From: Bacteroidaceae bacterium
GTDB taxonomy: Bacteria > Bacteroidota > Bacteroidia > Bacteroidales > Bacteroidaceae
Length of the DNA: 64,000 bases
Direction: 5' to 3'
Assembly (NCBI GenBank): GCA_017555875.1
Contig: JAFZFN010000014.1
Location: 1 to 64,000 of the forward strand
Shown here: positions 8,601 through 16,645 of the stretch, in pieces
Numbering within the stretch: the first letter of the stretch is position 1
Layout of the letters: each line of letters starts with the position of its first letter
The notes under the pieces: generated by a model
Databases searched by the model: none
Told to the model about the DNA's origin: nothing
What the model saw: only the letters and a program-made list of their open reading frames with translations
Made by a program: the position numbers and the translations under genes

Positions 8601-9269
8601 ATGAAAAAGCAAAACACCTATTCCCTCCCCGAAGAGATTGTCAACATGAGCACCCACGGCGTGGGGCTCGCTATGGCACTTGCCGTGTGCATATACTTCC
8701 TTGTACGAAGCAGTGGCTCGGGCTCGTGGCTGGTGCCCTTCAGCCTGGCGATGTATCTGTTTGGCGTGGTCAGCTCCTATGCCGCCTCGGTAGTCTACCA
8801 TGCCATCCCCGCCTCCCGAGCAAAGGCCAAGGCGCTGGCCCGCAAGCTGGACCACGCTGCCATCTATTGGCACATCGCGGGCAGCTACACCCCCTTGACG
8901 CTCATCGCCATGCGCGATGGCGGAGCACCCGTGTGGGGCGTGACGATATGCGCCTTCGTGTGGCTCTGCGCCATCGTGGGCACAGCACTCAGCTTCCGCA
9001 AGATGAAGACTCAGAGCTACCTCGAGACCTCCTGCTATGTGCTCATGGGGCTCACCATCCTCGTGGCCTTCAAGCCATTCTACGACACCTGCGGACTCCC
9101 CATCGTGCTATGGGTCGTGGGCGAGGGCGTAGCCTACATCGTGGGCGCCGTGCTTTACAGCTTCAAGAAGGTGCCCTACATACACTCCGTGTTCCACGTG
9201 TTTGTCATCCTCGGCGACATCTGCCACATGATAGCCACCTGGATGATGCTGCAGATCTTTGTGCTATAG
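8601..9269 (+). CDS. trhA: hemolysin III / PAQR family membrane protein
   Basis: A 222-residue, seven-helix protein of the HlyIII/YqfA (PAQR) family. It opens with the family hallmark EEIVNMSTHGVGLAMAL; the conserved S-x3-H is in helix 2 (SVVYHAIP), D-H-A-x-I-Y in helix 3 (KLDHAAIYWHIAGSYTPLTL), and H-x3-H in the last helix (HSVFHVFVILGDICHM). These His, Asp and Ser residues form the metal site in PAQR proteins. The family acts in membrane lipid homeostasis or, on mutant evidence in some species, haemolysis; the substrate here is unknown. It is followed by its own hairpin. Confidence 0.9.
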   Translation: MKKQNTYSLPEEIVNMSTHGVGLAMALAVCIYFLVRSSGSGSWLVPFSLAMYLFGVVSSYAASVVYHAIPASRAKAKALARKLDHAAIYWHIAGSYTPLTLIAMRDGGAPVWGVTICAFVWLCAIVGTALSFRKMKTQSYLETSCYVLMGLTILVAFKPFYDTCGLPIVLWVVGEGVAYIVGAVLYSFKKVPYIHSVFHVFVILGDICHMIATWMMLQIFVL

Positions 9270-9276
9270 GGGAGTG

Positions 9277-9301
9277 GAAAGCTGAAGCGAGCTTAGCTTT
9301 C
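9277..9301 (+). terminator. terminator after the hemolysin III gene
   Basis: GAAAGCT pairs with AGCTTTC and the stem continues inward (GAAGC with GCTT, one bulge). It starts 8 bp after the stop codon. Confidence 0.6.
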
Positions 9302-9346
9302 GCGTAAAAGGTATTGGCCTTTATCTCCCTTTAACTCCTAATAAAT

Positions 9347-9378
9347 TTTGGTATTTCGCTCGCTTCTTCGTACCTTTG
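9347..9378 (+). promoter_or_regulatory. canonical Bacteroidota promoter of the GH20 gene
   Basis: TTTG (9347-9350), 20 bp, TACCTTTG (9371-9378), 29 bp before the ATG at 9408. The spacer reads tatttcgctcgcttcttcg, a sequence that recurs in other promoters of this window. Confidence 0.8.
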
Positions 9379-9407
9379 TGGACATGGAACAATAATTGAT
9401 AGACATC

Positions 9408-12356
9408 ATGAAAAAACTATTTGCACTCGTATCATTGTTACTGGCAGTGGCTATCCCCTCCATTGCCAACGTCATCGTGACAGAGCAGCTGACTGCCACT
9501 AAGGGGGCTCAGGTGAAGGAGACGGTAAAGGCCGACTCCTATTACATCATCTCAGGCATAGATCAGGGAAATGCGGAGTATTACCTCTACGACAATGGCA
9601 GCCAGGTGAAGGGTAGCGCATCGACACCTACCGATGGGTCGCATATCTGGACCTTGAAGGCCAGCGGAAACAAGTGGATCGTGGTCAATGCTCTCACGGG
9701 CATGTGCATGAACCTGGGTGCGAGCAACGGAAGCGCCATCAAGACCTCCTCAGAGGAGCAGCCCAATGCCATACACTTCGGATCGGATGGTTACCTGACG
9801 ATACTCAACGACAACGGGCAGGCCATAGACATGACGGCCAATGGAGCCAACCCCACCACGTGGGAGGGTACGACCACACCGAACGGTTCGCGCCGACTGA
9901 AGATGTATGTGGCGGGGAATGTGAAACGACAAGAGGTAAGGTCGCTCAGCCTCATACCTGCCCCCAAGGTGGCTACCGTAGGTGAGGGCGAATATGTACT
10001 GAAAGAGGGCTTCACCATCGCAGCGGGCGGGTTTGCCGAGAGCGAACAGACTGGTGTGTTGGCCGATGTGACACGCTTCATCACCACTATAAACAATGCC
10101 ACAGGTCTCGGATGCAAGGCCTCGACAGGAGGAGCCGACATCACCATCACAGAGAACACCGCCTTGGCCGCAGAGGGATACGTACTGGATATCACCAAGG
10201 AGGGTGTCACCATCGAGGCAGCCACAGCGGATGGTGTATTCTATGCCATGCAGAGCCTCATGCGCCTGCTCCCCTCAAATGTCATCCTGGGCAAGCAGGG
10301 CGAGGAGGGCACGACCTACGCGCTCCCCGTGGCCCGCATCGAGGACGAGCCCCGCTTCGCATACCGCGGCTTCATGCTCGACGTGAGCCGCCACTTCTTT
10401 ACCATCGAGGAGGTGAAGAAGATGATTGACCTCATGGCTATATATAAGATGAATGTGTTCCACTGGCACTTGACCGACGACCAGGGCTGGCGTGCCGAGA
10501 TAAAGCAATACCCGCTGCTCACCACCATCGGTGCCGAGCGCAAGAGCAGCTACGACACACCCATCACCCGCATCGAGGAGAACGGACAGGTGTACTGGAC
10601 AGGTGAGGGCGCACAGACTAATCGCAAGTATGGCCCCTTCTACTACACCCAAGAGGAGATGCGCGAGGTGGTACGCTATGCCGCCGAGCGACATATCGAT
10701 GTGCTCCCCGAGGTGGACATGCCCGGACACTTTGTGGCAGCCTTGCATGCCTACCCCGAATACTGCTGTCATCCCGACTGGGCTCCTGAGGTGTGGATCA
10801 CTGGCGGTGTGAGCCAGGATGTGCTCAATGTGGCCAACCCCGAGGCGGTGCAGTTTGCCAAGAACATCATCACCGAGCTGTGCGACATCTTCCCCTATCC
10901 CTACTTCCACATCGGTGGCGACGAGTGTCCTACCACACAGTGGGAGAGCAATGCGCTGTGTCAGGAAAAGTTGAGACAGATGGGCAAGACCAGCTATCGC
11001 GCCCTGCAGACAGAGTTTATCCGCGAGATCAACGAGCATCTGGCCACCTTGGGCAAGAAGATCTTCTGCTGGAACGAGAGCATCACCGATGGCGGTGCCG
11101 ACCTCGACCTGATGAAGCAATCGGGCGCGACGATCATGTGCTGGAACCCCTGTCAGGCTGGTGCAGCCAAGGCGGCCTCGCTGGGGCTCAATGCCATCAT
11201 CACCGAGTGGGGTAGCGGATGCTACTACATCAACCGCCGCCAGAGCAACGACTATGGCGAGCCTACCGCAGCAGGCTACGGCAATGACAACGTAGCTGCT
11301 ACCTATAACTATGTGCCCGTACCCGCCAATGTCAGTGCCGAGAATGCCAAGTACTACATCGGTGTGCAGGCTACCTTCTGGACCGAGCACGTGAGCAGCA
11401 ACGAATACCTGGAATACCTCGCCCTGCCGCGCTTCATGTGTGTGGCCGAGGCGGGATGGACTCCGCAGGAGAAGAAAGACTGGCGTAGCTTCGTGCGCCG
11501 CATGACCATCGACACCGAGATGCTCGACCTGGGCGAGTACATCTATGCCCGCCACTGGATGGACGACTATGTGCCCCGCCAAGCGCCTGGCTCTGCCATT
11601 ACCGATGGGGCAGTGGTCACCTTCACCAACAAGAGTGCCGACCGTGGACAATGCCTTGCCGACAACGACGGCTCGCTGAATGGCCAGGGCAGCGAGTGCA
11701 CGGAGTGGACCTTGGAGCGTGCCTCTACGGAAAGTAAGTTCTATATCCGCAGCAATGTGAGCGGCAAGTATCTCTATGCCGCTAATGGGAGTAAGGGTAC
11801 GATGGTGGAGCTAAGCAGCAAGGGCACAGAGTGGGAGTTTGACACTACCACCATCCCCGGCTACGTGGCCATATGCTACGGCAACACCTCGGGACAAGCG
11901 GTGAACAATAACGTGACCAATACCACCAAGACCCGCCTCTTCGACCACGGCACGGGCAACGGAGCCTCCTTCTGGCTCATGGAGTCACCTGTCGACGACG
12001 AACTAAAGGAGGGCGAAGAGGGCACACTGACCTACAACTTCTACTTCCGCGGCATCAGCGTAGGCAAGAAAGAGTTTCACCTGGCAGCAGGCAGCGCATA
12101 TCCCTCCTATGAGGAATACATCCCGCGAGGATACTATGTGACCAGCTCCGACCCCCTGCCCTCGGGCACCGTACATCTCAAGAGCGAGTGGGTGGAGATT
12201 CCCGTGGAGCGCGTAGCCACCGACATAGATCATGTGACGACGGACGCAGAGTTCTCTGCCTCACAACCCTCGTACTATGACCTCCAGGGACGCCGTCACA
12301 CCAATCCCACCAAGGGACTCTACATCGCCAATGGGAAGAAGTTTATTGTGAAATGA
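9408..12356 (+). CDS. secreted beta-N-acetylhexosaminidase, GH20
   Basis: Start taken at the ATG at 9408 (982 residues), where MKKLFALVSLLLAVAIPSIA is a clear signal peptide. Domains in order: an N-terminal carbohydrate-binding-like region (to about 170), a GH20b alpha/beta domain (about 180-300), the GH20 TIM barrel (about 305-650) with HWHLTDDQGWRAEIK and the catalytic pair Asp505-Glu506 in HIGGDEC, and a C-terminal ricin-like/beta region. The extreme C-terminus (YDLQGRRHTNPTKGLYIANG) is the tail common on Prevotella secreted proteins. The enzyme should release terminal GlcNAc or GalNAc from host glycans or peptidoglycan outside the cell or in the periplasm. Single gene with its own promoter and terminator. 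Confidence 0.93.
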   Translation: MKKLFALVSLLLAVAIPSIANVIVTEQLTATKGAQVKETVKADSYYIISGIDQGNAEYYLYDNGSQVKGSASTPTDGSHIWTLKASGNKWIVVNALTGMCMNLGASNGSAIKTSSEEQPNAIHFGSDGYLTILNDNGQAIDMTANGANPTTWEGTTTPNGSRRLKMYVAGNVKRQEVRSLSLIPAPKVATVGEGEYVLKEGFTIAAGGFAESEQTGVLADVTRFITTINNATGLGCKASTGGADITITENTALAAEGYVLDITKEGVTIEAATADGVFYAMQSLMRLLPSNVILGKQGEEGTTYALPVARIEDEPRFAYRGFMLDVSRHFFTIEEVKKMIDLMAIYKMNVFHWHLTDDQGWRAEIKQYPLLTTIGAERKSSYDTPITRIEENGQVYWTGEGAQTNRKYGPFYYTQEEMREVVRYAAERHIDVLPEVDMPGHFVAALHAYPEYCCHPDWAPEVWITGGVSQDVLNVANPEAVQFAKNIITELCDIFPYPYFHIGGDECPTTQWESNALCQEKLRQMGKTSYRALQTEFIREINEHLATLGKKIFCWNESITDGGADLDLMKQSGATIMCWNPCQAGAAKAASLGLNAIITEWGSGCYYINRRQSNDYGEPTAAGYGNDNVAATYNYVPVPANVSAENAKYYIGVQATFWTEHVSSNEYLEYLALPRFMCVAEAGWTPQEKKDWRSFVRRMTIDTEMLDLGEYIYARHWMDDYVPRQAPGSAITDGAVVTFTNKSADRGQCLADNDGSLNGQGSECTEWTLERASTESKFYIRSNVSGKYLYAANGSKGTMVELSSKGTEWEFDTTTIPGYVAICYGNTSGQAVNNNVTNTTKTRLFDHGTGNGASFWLMESPVDDELKEGEEGTLTYNFYFRGISVGKKEFHLAAGSAYPSYEEYIPRGYYVTSSDPLPSGTVHLKSEWVEIPVERVATDIDHVTTDAEFSASQPSYYDLQGRRHTNPTKGLYIANGKKFIVK

Positions 12357-12404
12357 CCTTTTTGAGTGAGCGCAGAGACAACCCCGTTTGCTGTGCCTAT
12401 ATTT

Positions 12405-12436
12405 ACACCAATGCCCCGACGTCGGGGCATTGGTGT
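12405..12436. terminator. bidirectional terminator between GH20 and uvrC
   Basis: Perfect 32-nt palindrome centred at 12420/12421 (GC-rich core CCCCGACGTCGGGG) between converging genes. Confidence 0.75.
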
Positions 12437-12452
12437 TGCTATAAAGTTACCA

Positions 12453-14270
12453 TCAAGCCCCGAGTCCCTCTCTCAGCGCCTCAGCCTTGCTCTTGCCTAT
12501 GAGCGCCTCTATCTCCTCCATGGGGGCCTCCTTGATGCGCTTCACGGACTTAAAACGTGAGAGCAGAGCCTCCTTGGTCTTAGGTCCTATGCCCTTGATG
12601 GTGTCGAGCGCTGAGGCTGTCTGTCGCTTGCTGCGCTTGTCGCGGTGGAAGGTGATGGCAAAGCGGTGCACCTCGTCCTGCAGGCGTTCCAGAAGATGGA
12701 AGAGAGCGCTCTGCGGCTTCAGCCCGATGCTCATCGCAGGGAATCCGTAGAGCAGCTCTGCCGTGCGGTGGCGGTCATTCTTGGCCAGTCCGGCTATGGG
12801 GATATGGAGGCCCAAGGCATCTTCTATCACCTCGCGCATCGCCTCCATCTGTCCCTTGCCACCATCGGCAATGATGAGGTCGGGTAGGGGAGTGCCCTCG
12901 CTGATCATACGCGAGTAACGGCGGTGCACCACCTCTCGCATCGAGGCATAGTCGTCGGGGCCGACGACGGTCTTGATCGTATATTTGCGATACTCCTGCT
13001 TGCTGGGCTTACCCATACGGAAGACGACGCAGGCAGCCACAGCATCGGTGCCCGAGATATTGGAGTTGTCGAAGCATTCGATGTGTGCGGGCAGACGGTC
13101 CAGCTTGAGCTGCTCCTGCAGCTCCTTGAGCAGGCGTGTGCTCTTCTGCTCGGGGTTGAGCTTGTCGGCCTGCTTGAGCCGATCCAGTTTATATTGCTTT
13201 ACGTTGAGTTCCGAGAGTTCGAGCAGCTTCTTACGGTCGCTACGCTGGGGTACGGTGAAGGTGACTCCCTCGAGGTCGATGTCTATGAGGAAGGGCACCA
13301 CAATCTCTTTGGACTGGCTCTTGTAGCGCTCGCGCATCTCCACGATGCCCAGGGCGAGGAGCTCCTCCTTCGTCTCGTTCATCTTCTTCTTGTATTCGAA
13401 GGTAAAGGCCTGGTTGATGGCTCCATTGGTGATGTGCAGGTAGTTGATGAAGGCGCTCTCGCCCTCCTCCTCGATGGAGAACACATCGATGTTGTCAATG
13501 ATATGGCTCACCACCTCGCTCTTCTCGCGGAAGCGCTCCAGCGCATCGTACTTGCGCTTCAGCTCCATGGCCTCCTCGAAGCGCATCTCCTCGCTCAGCT
13601 GACGCATCTGTACCATGAGTTCACGGCTCAGCTCCTTAGTGTTGCCGCGTAGGATTTGGCGTATCTCGCTAATCTGTTCCATGTACTCCTCACGACTCTG
13701 CAGGGCGATGCAGGGCGCCTTACAGCGCTTGATGTGGTAGTCGAGGCAGGGCTTGAACTTGCCGCTGCGTATGTTCTCGGGCGTGAGTGCAAGGTTGCAG
13801 GTGCGCACCGTGTAGAGTTGCTTGATGAGACTGAGTATCTCGTTGAGCGTGGGCATGTGGCTGTAGGGCCCGAAGTACTGCGAGCCATTGCGGATGATTT
13901 GTCGCGTCTTCATCACCTTGGGGAAATAGTCGCCCGTGATGCAGATGGAGGGGTAGGTCTTGTCGTCCTTGAGCAGCACATTGTAGCGCGGCTTATACTT
14001 CTTGATGAGGTTGTTCTCGAGCAGTAGTGCATCCTCTTCGCTCTTCACCACCACATAACGTATGTCGGCAATCTGTGCCACCAGCACCCGCGTCTTGCCC
14101 GTGTGCTCCTTCTGGAAATACTGGCTCACGCGCCGCTTCAGGTTCTTCGCCTTACCCACATAGATTACCGTGCCCTCCTTGTTGAGATACTGGTAGCATC
14201 CCGGTGTGTCGGGCAGGTTCTCCACAATGGACTGCAGGTAGGGATTCTTCTTCAGCGGACTTTCAAACAT
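12453..14270 (-). CDS. uvrC: excinuclease ABC subunit C
   Basis: A 605-residue UvrC, the normal length. The GIY-YIG nuclease domain is N-terminal (CYQYLNKEGTVIYVGKAKNL, then R-R-V-S-Q-Y-F), which makes the 3' incision. A UVR motif follows (about 205-240, MRQLSEEMRFEEAMELKRKY), then the RNase H-like domain for the 5' incision (IECFDNSNISGTDAVAACVVF, LIIADGGKGQ), and a C-terminal helix-hairpin-helix (IKGIGPKTKEALLSRFKSV). It works with UvrA and UvrB in nucleotide-excision repair in the cytosol. It starts 12 bp after the flavodiiron gene ends, so the two are probably co-transcribed. Confidence 0.97.
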   Translation of the reverse strand: MFESPLKKNPYLQSIVENLPDTPGCYQYLNKEGTVIYVGKAKNLKRRVSQYFQKEHTGKTRVLVAQIADIRYVVVKSEEDALLLENNLIKKYKPRYNVLLKDDKTYPSICITGDYFPKVMKTRQIIRNGSQYFGPYSHMPTLNEILSLIKQLYTVRTCNLALTPENIRSGKFKPCLDYHIKRCKAPCIALQSREEYMEQISEIRQILRGNTKELSRELMVQMRQLSEEMRFEEAMELKRKYDALERFREKSEVVSHIIDNIDVFSIEEEGESAFINYLHITNGAINQAFTFEYKKKMNETKEELLALGIVEMRERYKSQSKEIVVPFLIDIDLEGVTFTVPQRSDRKKLLELSELNVKQYKLDRLKQADKLNPEQKSTRLLKELQEQLKLDRLPAHIECFDNSNISGTDAVAACVVFRMGKPSKQEYRKYTIKTVVGPDDYASMREVVHRRYSRMISEGTPLPDLIIADGGKGQMEAMREVIEDALGLHIPIAGLAKNDRHRTAELLYGFPAMSIGLKPQSALFHLLERLQDEVHRFAITFHRDKRSKRQTASALDTIKGIGPKTKEALLSRFKSVKRIKEAPMEEIEALIGKSKAEALREGLGA

Positions 14271-14282
14271 GGTGCGGGTGTA

Positions 14283-15452
14283 TCAGATGATTGCTTCGGC
14301 CAATGCCTTCATGGCAGGCTCGTCGGTGGGCTGCATGGTAGAGCGTATAGTTACCATAGGCTCCACGAGGTCGATGTCTTTCATCGCGGCGAGCATCTCC
14401 TTCATGACGCGCCCTGCAGAGGGAGCCCACGAACCATTTTCGATAAGTCCCACACGGCGACCCTTGTAGCCCTTAATCTGTATGCGGTGGAGGAACTCGT
14501 ACATCGGTGTGAACAGTCCGCCATCGTACGAAGAGGCGGCGAGCACCATGCGTCCCATGCGGAAGGCCTCGGCCACAGCTACTGACACATCGGTGCGGCA
14601 GAGGTCGATAAGCTTCACCTCGGTCCCCTCGGCCTGCTGTTGTATCATAGCAGCCAAGGCGTGGGCTGCAGTGGCCGTGTTGCCATGAATAGAGGCGTAG
14701 GCGATGAGCACTCCCTCGCTCTCGGCCTCGTAGCGGCTCCACTTGTCGTAGAGCCCGATGTAGTAACCTAAGTCCTCGGTGAGCACGGGGCCGTGGAGCG
14801 GACAGATGCGCTGCACATCGAGTGCGCCCACCTTCTTTAGCAATGCCTGCACGGGCTGCCCATACTTGCCACAGATGTTGTAGTAGTAGCGGCGGGCCTC
14901 ATCGGGCCAAGCACGCAGGTCATTGATGTTGCCATGCAATGCCCCGAAGGTGCCGAAGCCATCGGCCGTGAAGAGCGTCTTGTCGGTCTGCTCATAGGTC
15001 ACCATCACCTCGGGCCAATGCACCATGGGTGCCATGATAAACTGCAGCGTGTGGCGCCCCAGCGAGAGCGTGTCGCCCTCCTTCACGGCAATGACGCGGT
15101 CTGTGAAGTCCATCGCCCCGAAGAACTGCTTCAGCATGGGTGCAGCCTTCACCGAAGTCACAATCTTCATCTCGGGCCAGCGCTCCATAGCAGCCGCTAT
15201 GCTACCTCCGTGGTCGGGCTCCATATGCTGCACCACCAGGTAGTGGGGCTCGCGCCCTGCGAGCGCATCGGTCAGGCGAGCGAGCCACGCATCACACCTG
15301 CGGCGATCTACGCTGTCCATGATGGCTACCTCGTCGTCGAGGATGAGGTATGAGTTGTAGCTGACCCCTTCGGGCACAGCATACTGGCTCTCAAAGAGGT
15401 CTATGTCGGTGTCATCCACACCGACGTATTGGATATCCTTTGTTATGTTCAT
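14283..15452 (-). CDS. flavodiiron protein (FprA family A-type flavoprotein)
   Basis: Start taken at the ATG at 15452, since a promoter box lies just upstream at 15474-15481 (389 residues). The N-terminal metallo-beta-lactamase domain has the diiron ligands H76-x-E78-x-D80-H81 (QHMEPDHGGS); the C-terminal flavodoxin domain (from about 245) begins VLIAYASIHGNTATAAHAL, an FMN-binding loop. Flavodiiron proteins reduce O2 or NO to water or N2O and protect anaerobes. A rubredoxin gene, the usual electron donor, lies directly upstream on the same strand. uvrC follows after 12 bp. Confidence 0.93.
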   Translation of the reverse strand: MNITKDIQYVGVDDTDIDLFESQYAVPEGVSYNSYLILDDEVAIMDSVDRRRCDAWLARLTDALAGREPHYLVVQHMEPDHGGSIAAAMERWPEMKIVTSVKAAPMLKQFFGAMDFTDRVIAVKEGDTLSLGRHTLQFIMAPMVHWPEVMVTYEQTDKTLFTADGFGTFGALHGNINDLRAWPDEARRYYYNICGKYGQPVQALLKKVGALDVQRICPLHGPVLTEDLGYYIGLYDKWSRYEAESEGVLIAYASIHGNTATAAHALAAMIQQQAEGTEVKLIDLCRTDVSVAVAEAFRMGRMVLAASSYDGGLFTPMYEFLHRIQIKGYKGRRVGLIENGSWAPSAGRVMKEMLAAMKDIDLVEPMVTIRSTMQPTDEPAMKALAEAII

Positions 15453-15473
15453 CGTTGTTCGGTTTTCTTTTCG

Positions 15474-15504
15474 CAAAGATACTACATTCTATTTTTTCTT
15501 CAAG
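15474..15504 (-). promoter_or_regulatory. promoter of the flavodiiron gene
   Basis: On the reverse strand CTTG (15501-15504), 19 bp, TATCTTTG (15474-15481), 21 bp before the ATG at 15452. It rules out the in-frame start at 15476. Confidence 0.6.
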
Positions 15505-15550
15505 CAATAGTTGTCATAATAATCACTAAAAACGAAGAGCAGCCCGCAGG

Positions 15551-15718
15551 CTACTCTTCTACGATGGCAAAGTCCTCTTTCGTCACTCCACATAGGGGGC
15601 ATGTCCAGTCGTCGGGGATCTCTTCGAACGGCGTTCCTGGCGCAATGCCACCATCGGGGTCACCTACTGCAGGGTCGTAGACCCACTCACATACTGTGCA
15701 ATAATATTTCTTCTCCAT
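15551..15718 (-). CDS. rubredoxin
   Basis: A 55-residue protein too short for many gene callers. It has two CxxC knuckles, C7-T-V-C10 and C40-P-L-C43, plus the rubredoxin signature [20 protein letters not shown] and DDWTCPLCG. These four cysteines hold one Fe atom. As a small cytosolic electron carrier it would feed the flavodiiron protein encoded about 100 bp downstream, a common pairing in anaerobes for O2/NO/peroxide detoxification. Its own promoter is visible at 15766-15797. Confidence 0.95.
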   Translation of the reverse strand: MEKKYYCTVCEWVYDPAVGDPDGGIAPGTPFEEIPDDWTCPLCGVTKEDFAIVEE

Positions 15719-15765
15719 AGCTTCTTTCTTCTAATTGGTAAAACATCTTTGTCTTATTAACGCTG

Positions 15766-15797
15766 CAAAGGTAGCAGATGTTCGCCACACCACCAAC
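15766..15797 (-). promoter_or_regulatory. promoter of the rubredoxin gene
   Basis: Reverse strand GTTG (15794-15797), 20 bp, TACCTTTG (15766-15773). Confidence 0.6.
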
Positions 15798-15858
15798 AGA
15801 CAAAAACTATGCGCAGATAGAGACAGACTATTGCCTTTTCTTTTTTCATTGATGCACA

Positions 15859-16338
15859 CTACTCCTCCACCTCATAGGGCAAGAAGTGAAACTCCTCGCG
15901 GGCCTTCTCTTGCGAGAAGCAATAGAAGGTGAGTTCCGCCGTGGTGCATAGCTCGCCATTGCAAGTTATTGAGGCCTCCATGAGTGCAAAGTTGCGTTTC
16001 ATCTCGCGGATGTGAGCACGTATCTCCACCTTCGTGCCCTCTGTAGTCGGTATGGGGCGCTTATACTTGATGTTGAGGTTCGTGGTCATACCCGAGGTCT
16101 GCATCTTGCGAGCGATGACCCACCCAGCCGTCTCGTCAATGAGCGTAGCTTGTATGCCTCCGTGCAGCGTGTTGGTCCATCCCTGAAAGTGCTCTTTGGG
16201 AGTCCAGTAGCATACTACCTCGTCGCCATCCTCATAAAACTCCATGTGCAAGCCATGTTCATTGCGAGGCGCACAGGCAAAACAGTGGTAGCCCTCCTCG
16301 CGGCCCATCCCCTCGTAGGGGTTGATGATTTTCTTCAT
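15859..16338 (-). CDS. PaaI-type hotdog thioesterase
   Basis: A 159-residue single-domain hotdog protein. The family signature is LHGGIQATLIDETAGWVIA, the helix holding the catalytic acidic residue; strands before and after (VVCYWTPKEHFQGW, TTNLNIKYKRPIP, VEIRAHIREMKRNFALMEA) complete the fold. The N-terminal HCFACAPRNEHGLHMEF matches acyl-CoA thioesterases of the PaaI/YigI kind. It should hydrolyse an acyl-CoA; the acyl chain is not predictable. Monocistronic, with a repeat-associated promoter just upstream. Confidence 0.9.
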   Translation of the reverse strand: MKKIINPYEGMGREEGYHCFACAPRNEHGLHMEFYEDGDEVVCYWTPKEHFQGWTNTLHGGIQATLIDETAGWVIARKMQTSGMTTNLNIKYKRPIPTTEGTKVEIRAHIREMKRNFALMEASITCNGELCTTAELTFYCFSQEKAREEFHFLPYEVEE

Positions 16339-16390
16339 AGTCGTTTTTTCTATATGTTAGTCCTTCTTTATTGTGTTCGCTATTCTGCCG

Positions 16391-16455
16391 TAAAGATAGG
16401 GATAAACGAGCGAGAAATATTAAGCTTGCTTGAATATTTTTCACAGCGAGTGCAA
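16391..16455 (-). repeat. dispersed repeat at the thioesterase promoter (copy A)
   Basis: On the reverse strand a -7-like TATCTTTA (16391-16398) is preceded by the spacer with TCGCTCGTTTATC, and further upstream by AAGCTTGCTTGAATATTT-type sequence read from the other side (16420-16440) and CACAGCGAG. The same blocks recur near 31.9 kb and, in part, at 9.35, 38.2 and 40.1 kb. Confidence 0.6.
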
Positions 16456-16489
16456 ATTATCTTCGATTTCATCAAAGGTACAAAGAAAA

Positions 16490-16521
16490 CTTGTGCATCC
16501 TCATAAAAACCATTACATTTG
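16490..16521 (+). promoter_or_regulatory. promoter of pnuC
   Basis: CTTG (16490-16493), 20 bp, TACATTTG (16514-16521). It implies a leader RNA of about 115 nt before the ATG at 16646. Confidence 0.65.
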
Positions 16522-16527
16522 CACCAG

Positions 16528-16640
16528 AAATAGTAAACCGCTGCCACCGGGTAGCACAGATGCAAACACCAAAGCATCCCGTCCGCGTATCGTTAGGTCT
16601 TAGAAGATATCGGGAGGATGCTTTCTTATTTTATATGTAG
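16528..16640 (+). promoter_or_regulatory. candidate riboswitch/attenuator in the pnuC leader
   Basis: Three pairings are visible. A 6-bp hairpin (16540-16545 with 16550-16555, tetraloop ACCG). Then GATGC (16559-16563) can pair with GCATC (16574-16578). The same GCATC is part of AAAGCATCC (16571-16579), which can instead pair with GGATGCTTT (16616-16624) followed by cttatttta, a terminator-like stem. The two folds exclude each other, as in a ligand-controlled attenuator. I see no TPP, FMN or cobalamin consensus. The class is unassigned; an NAD-precursor ligand would fit the downstream transporter. Confidence 0.5.
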
Positions 16641-16645
16641 ATAGT

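Noticed and set aside
10275-11651. Open frame of 458 codons antisense to the GH20 gene
   Set aside because: It mirrors the codon bias of the GH20 gene, has no family features and no promoter; a GC-rich antisense shadow.
16528-16640. TPP, FMN or cobalamin riboswitch before pnuC
   Set aside because: None of their conserved cores can be found; kept only as an unassigned switch-like leader.
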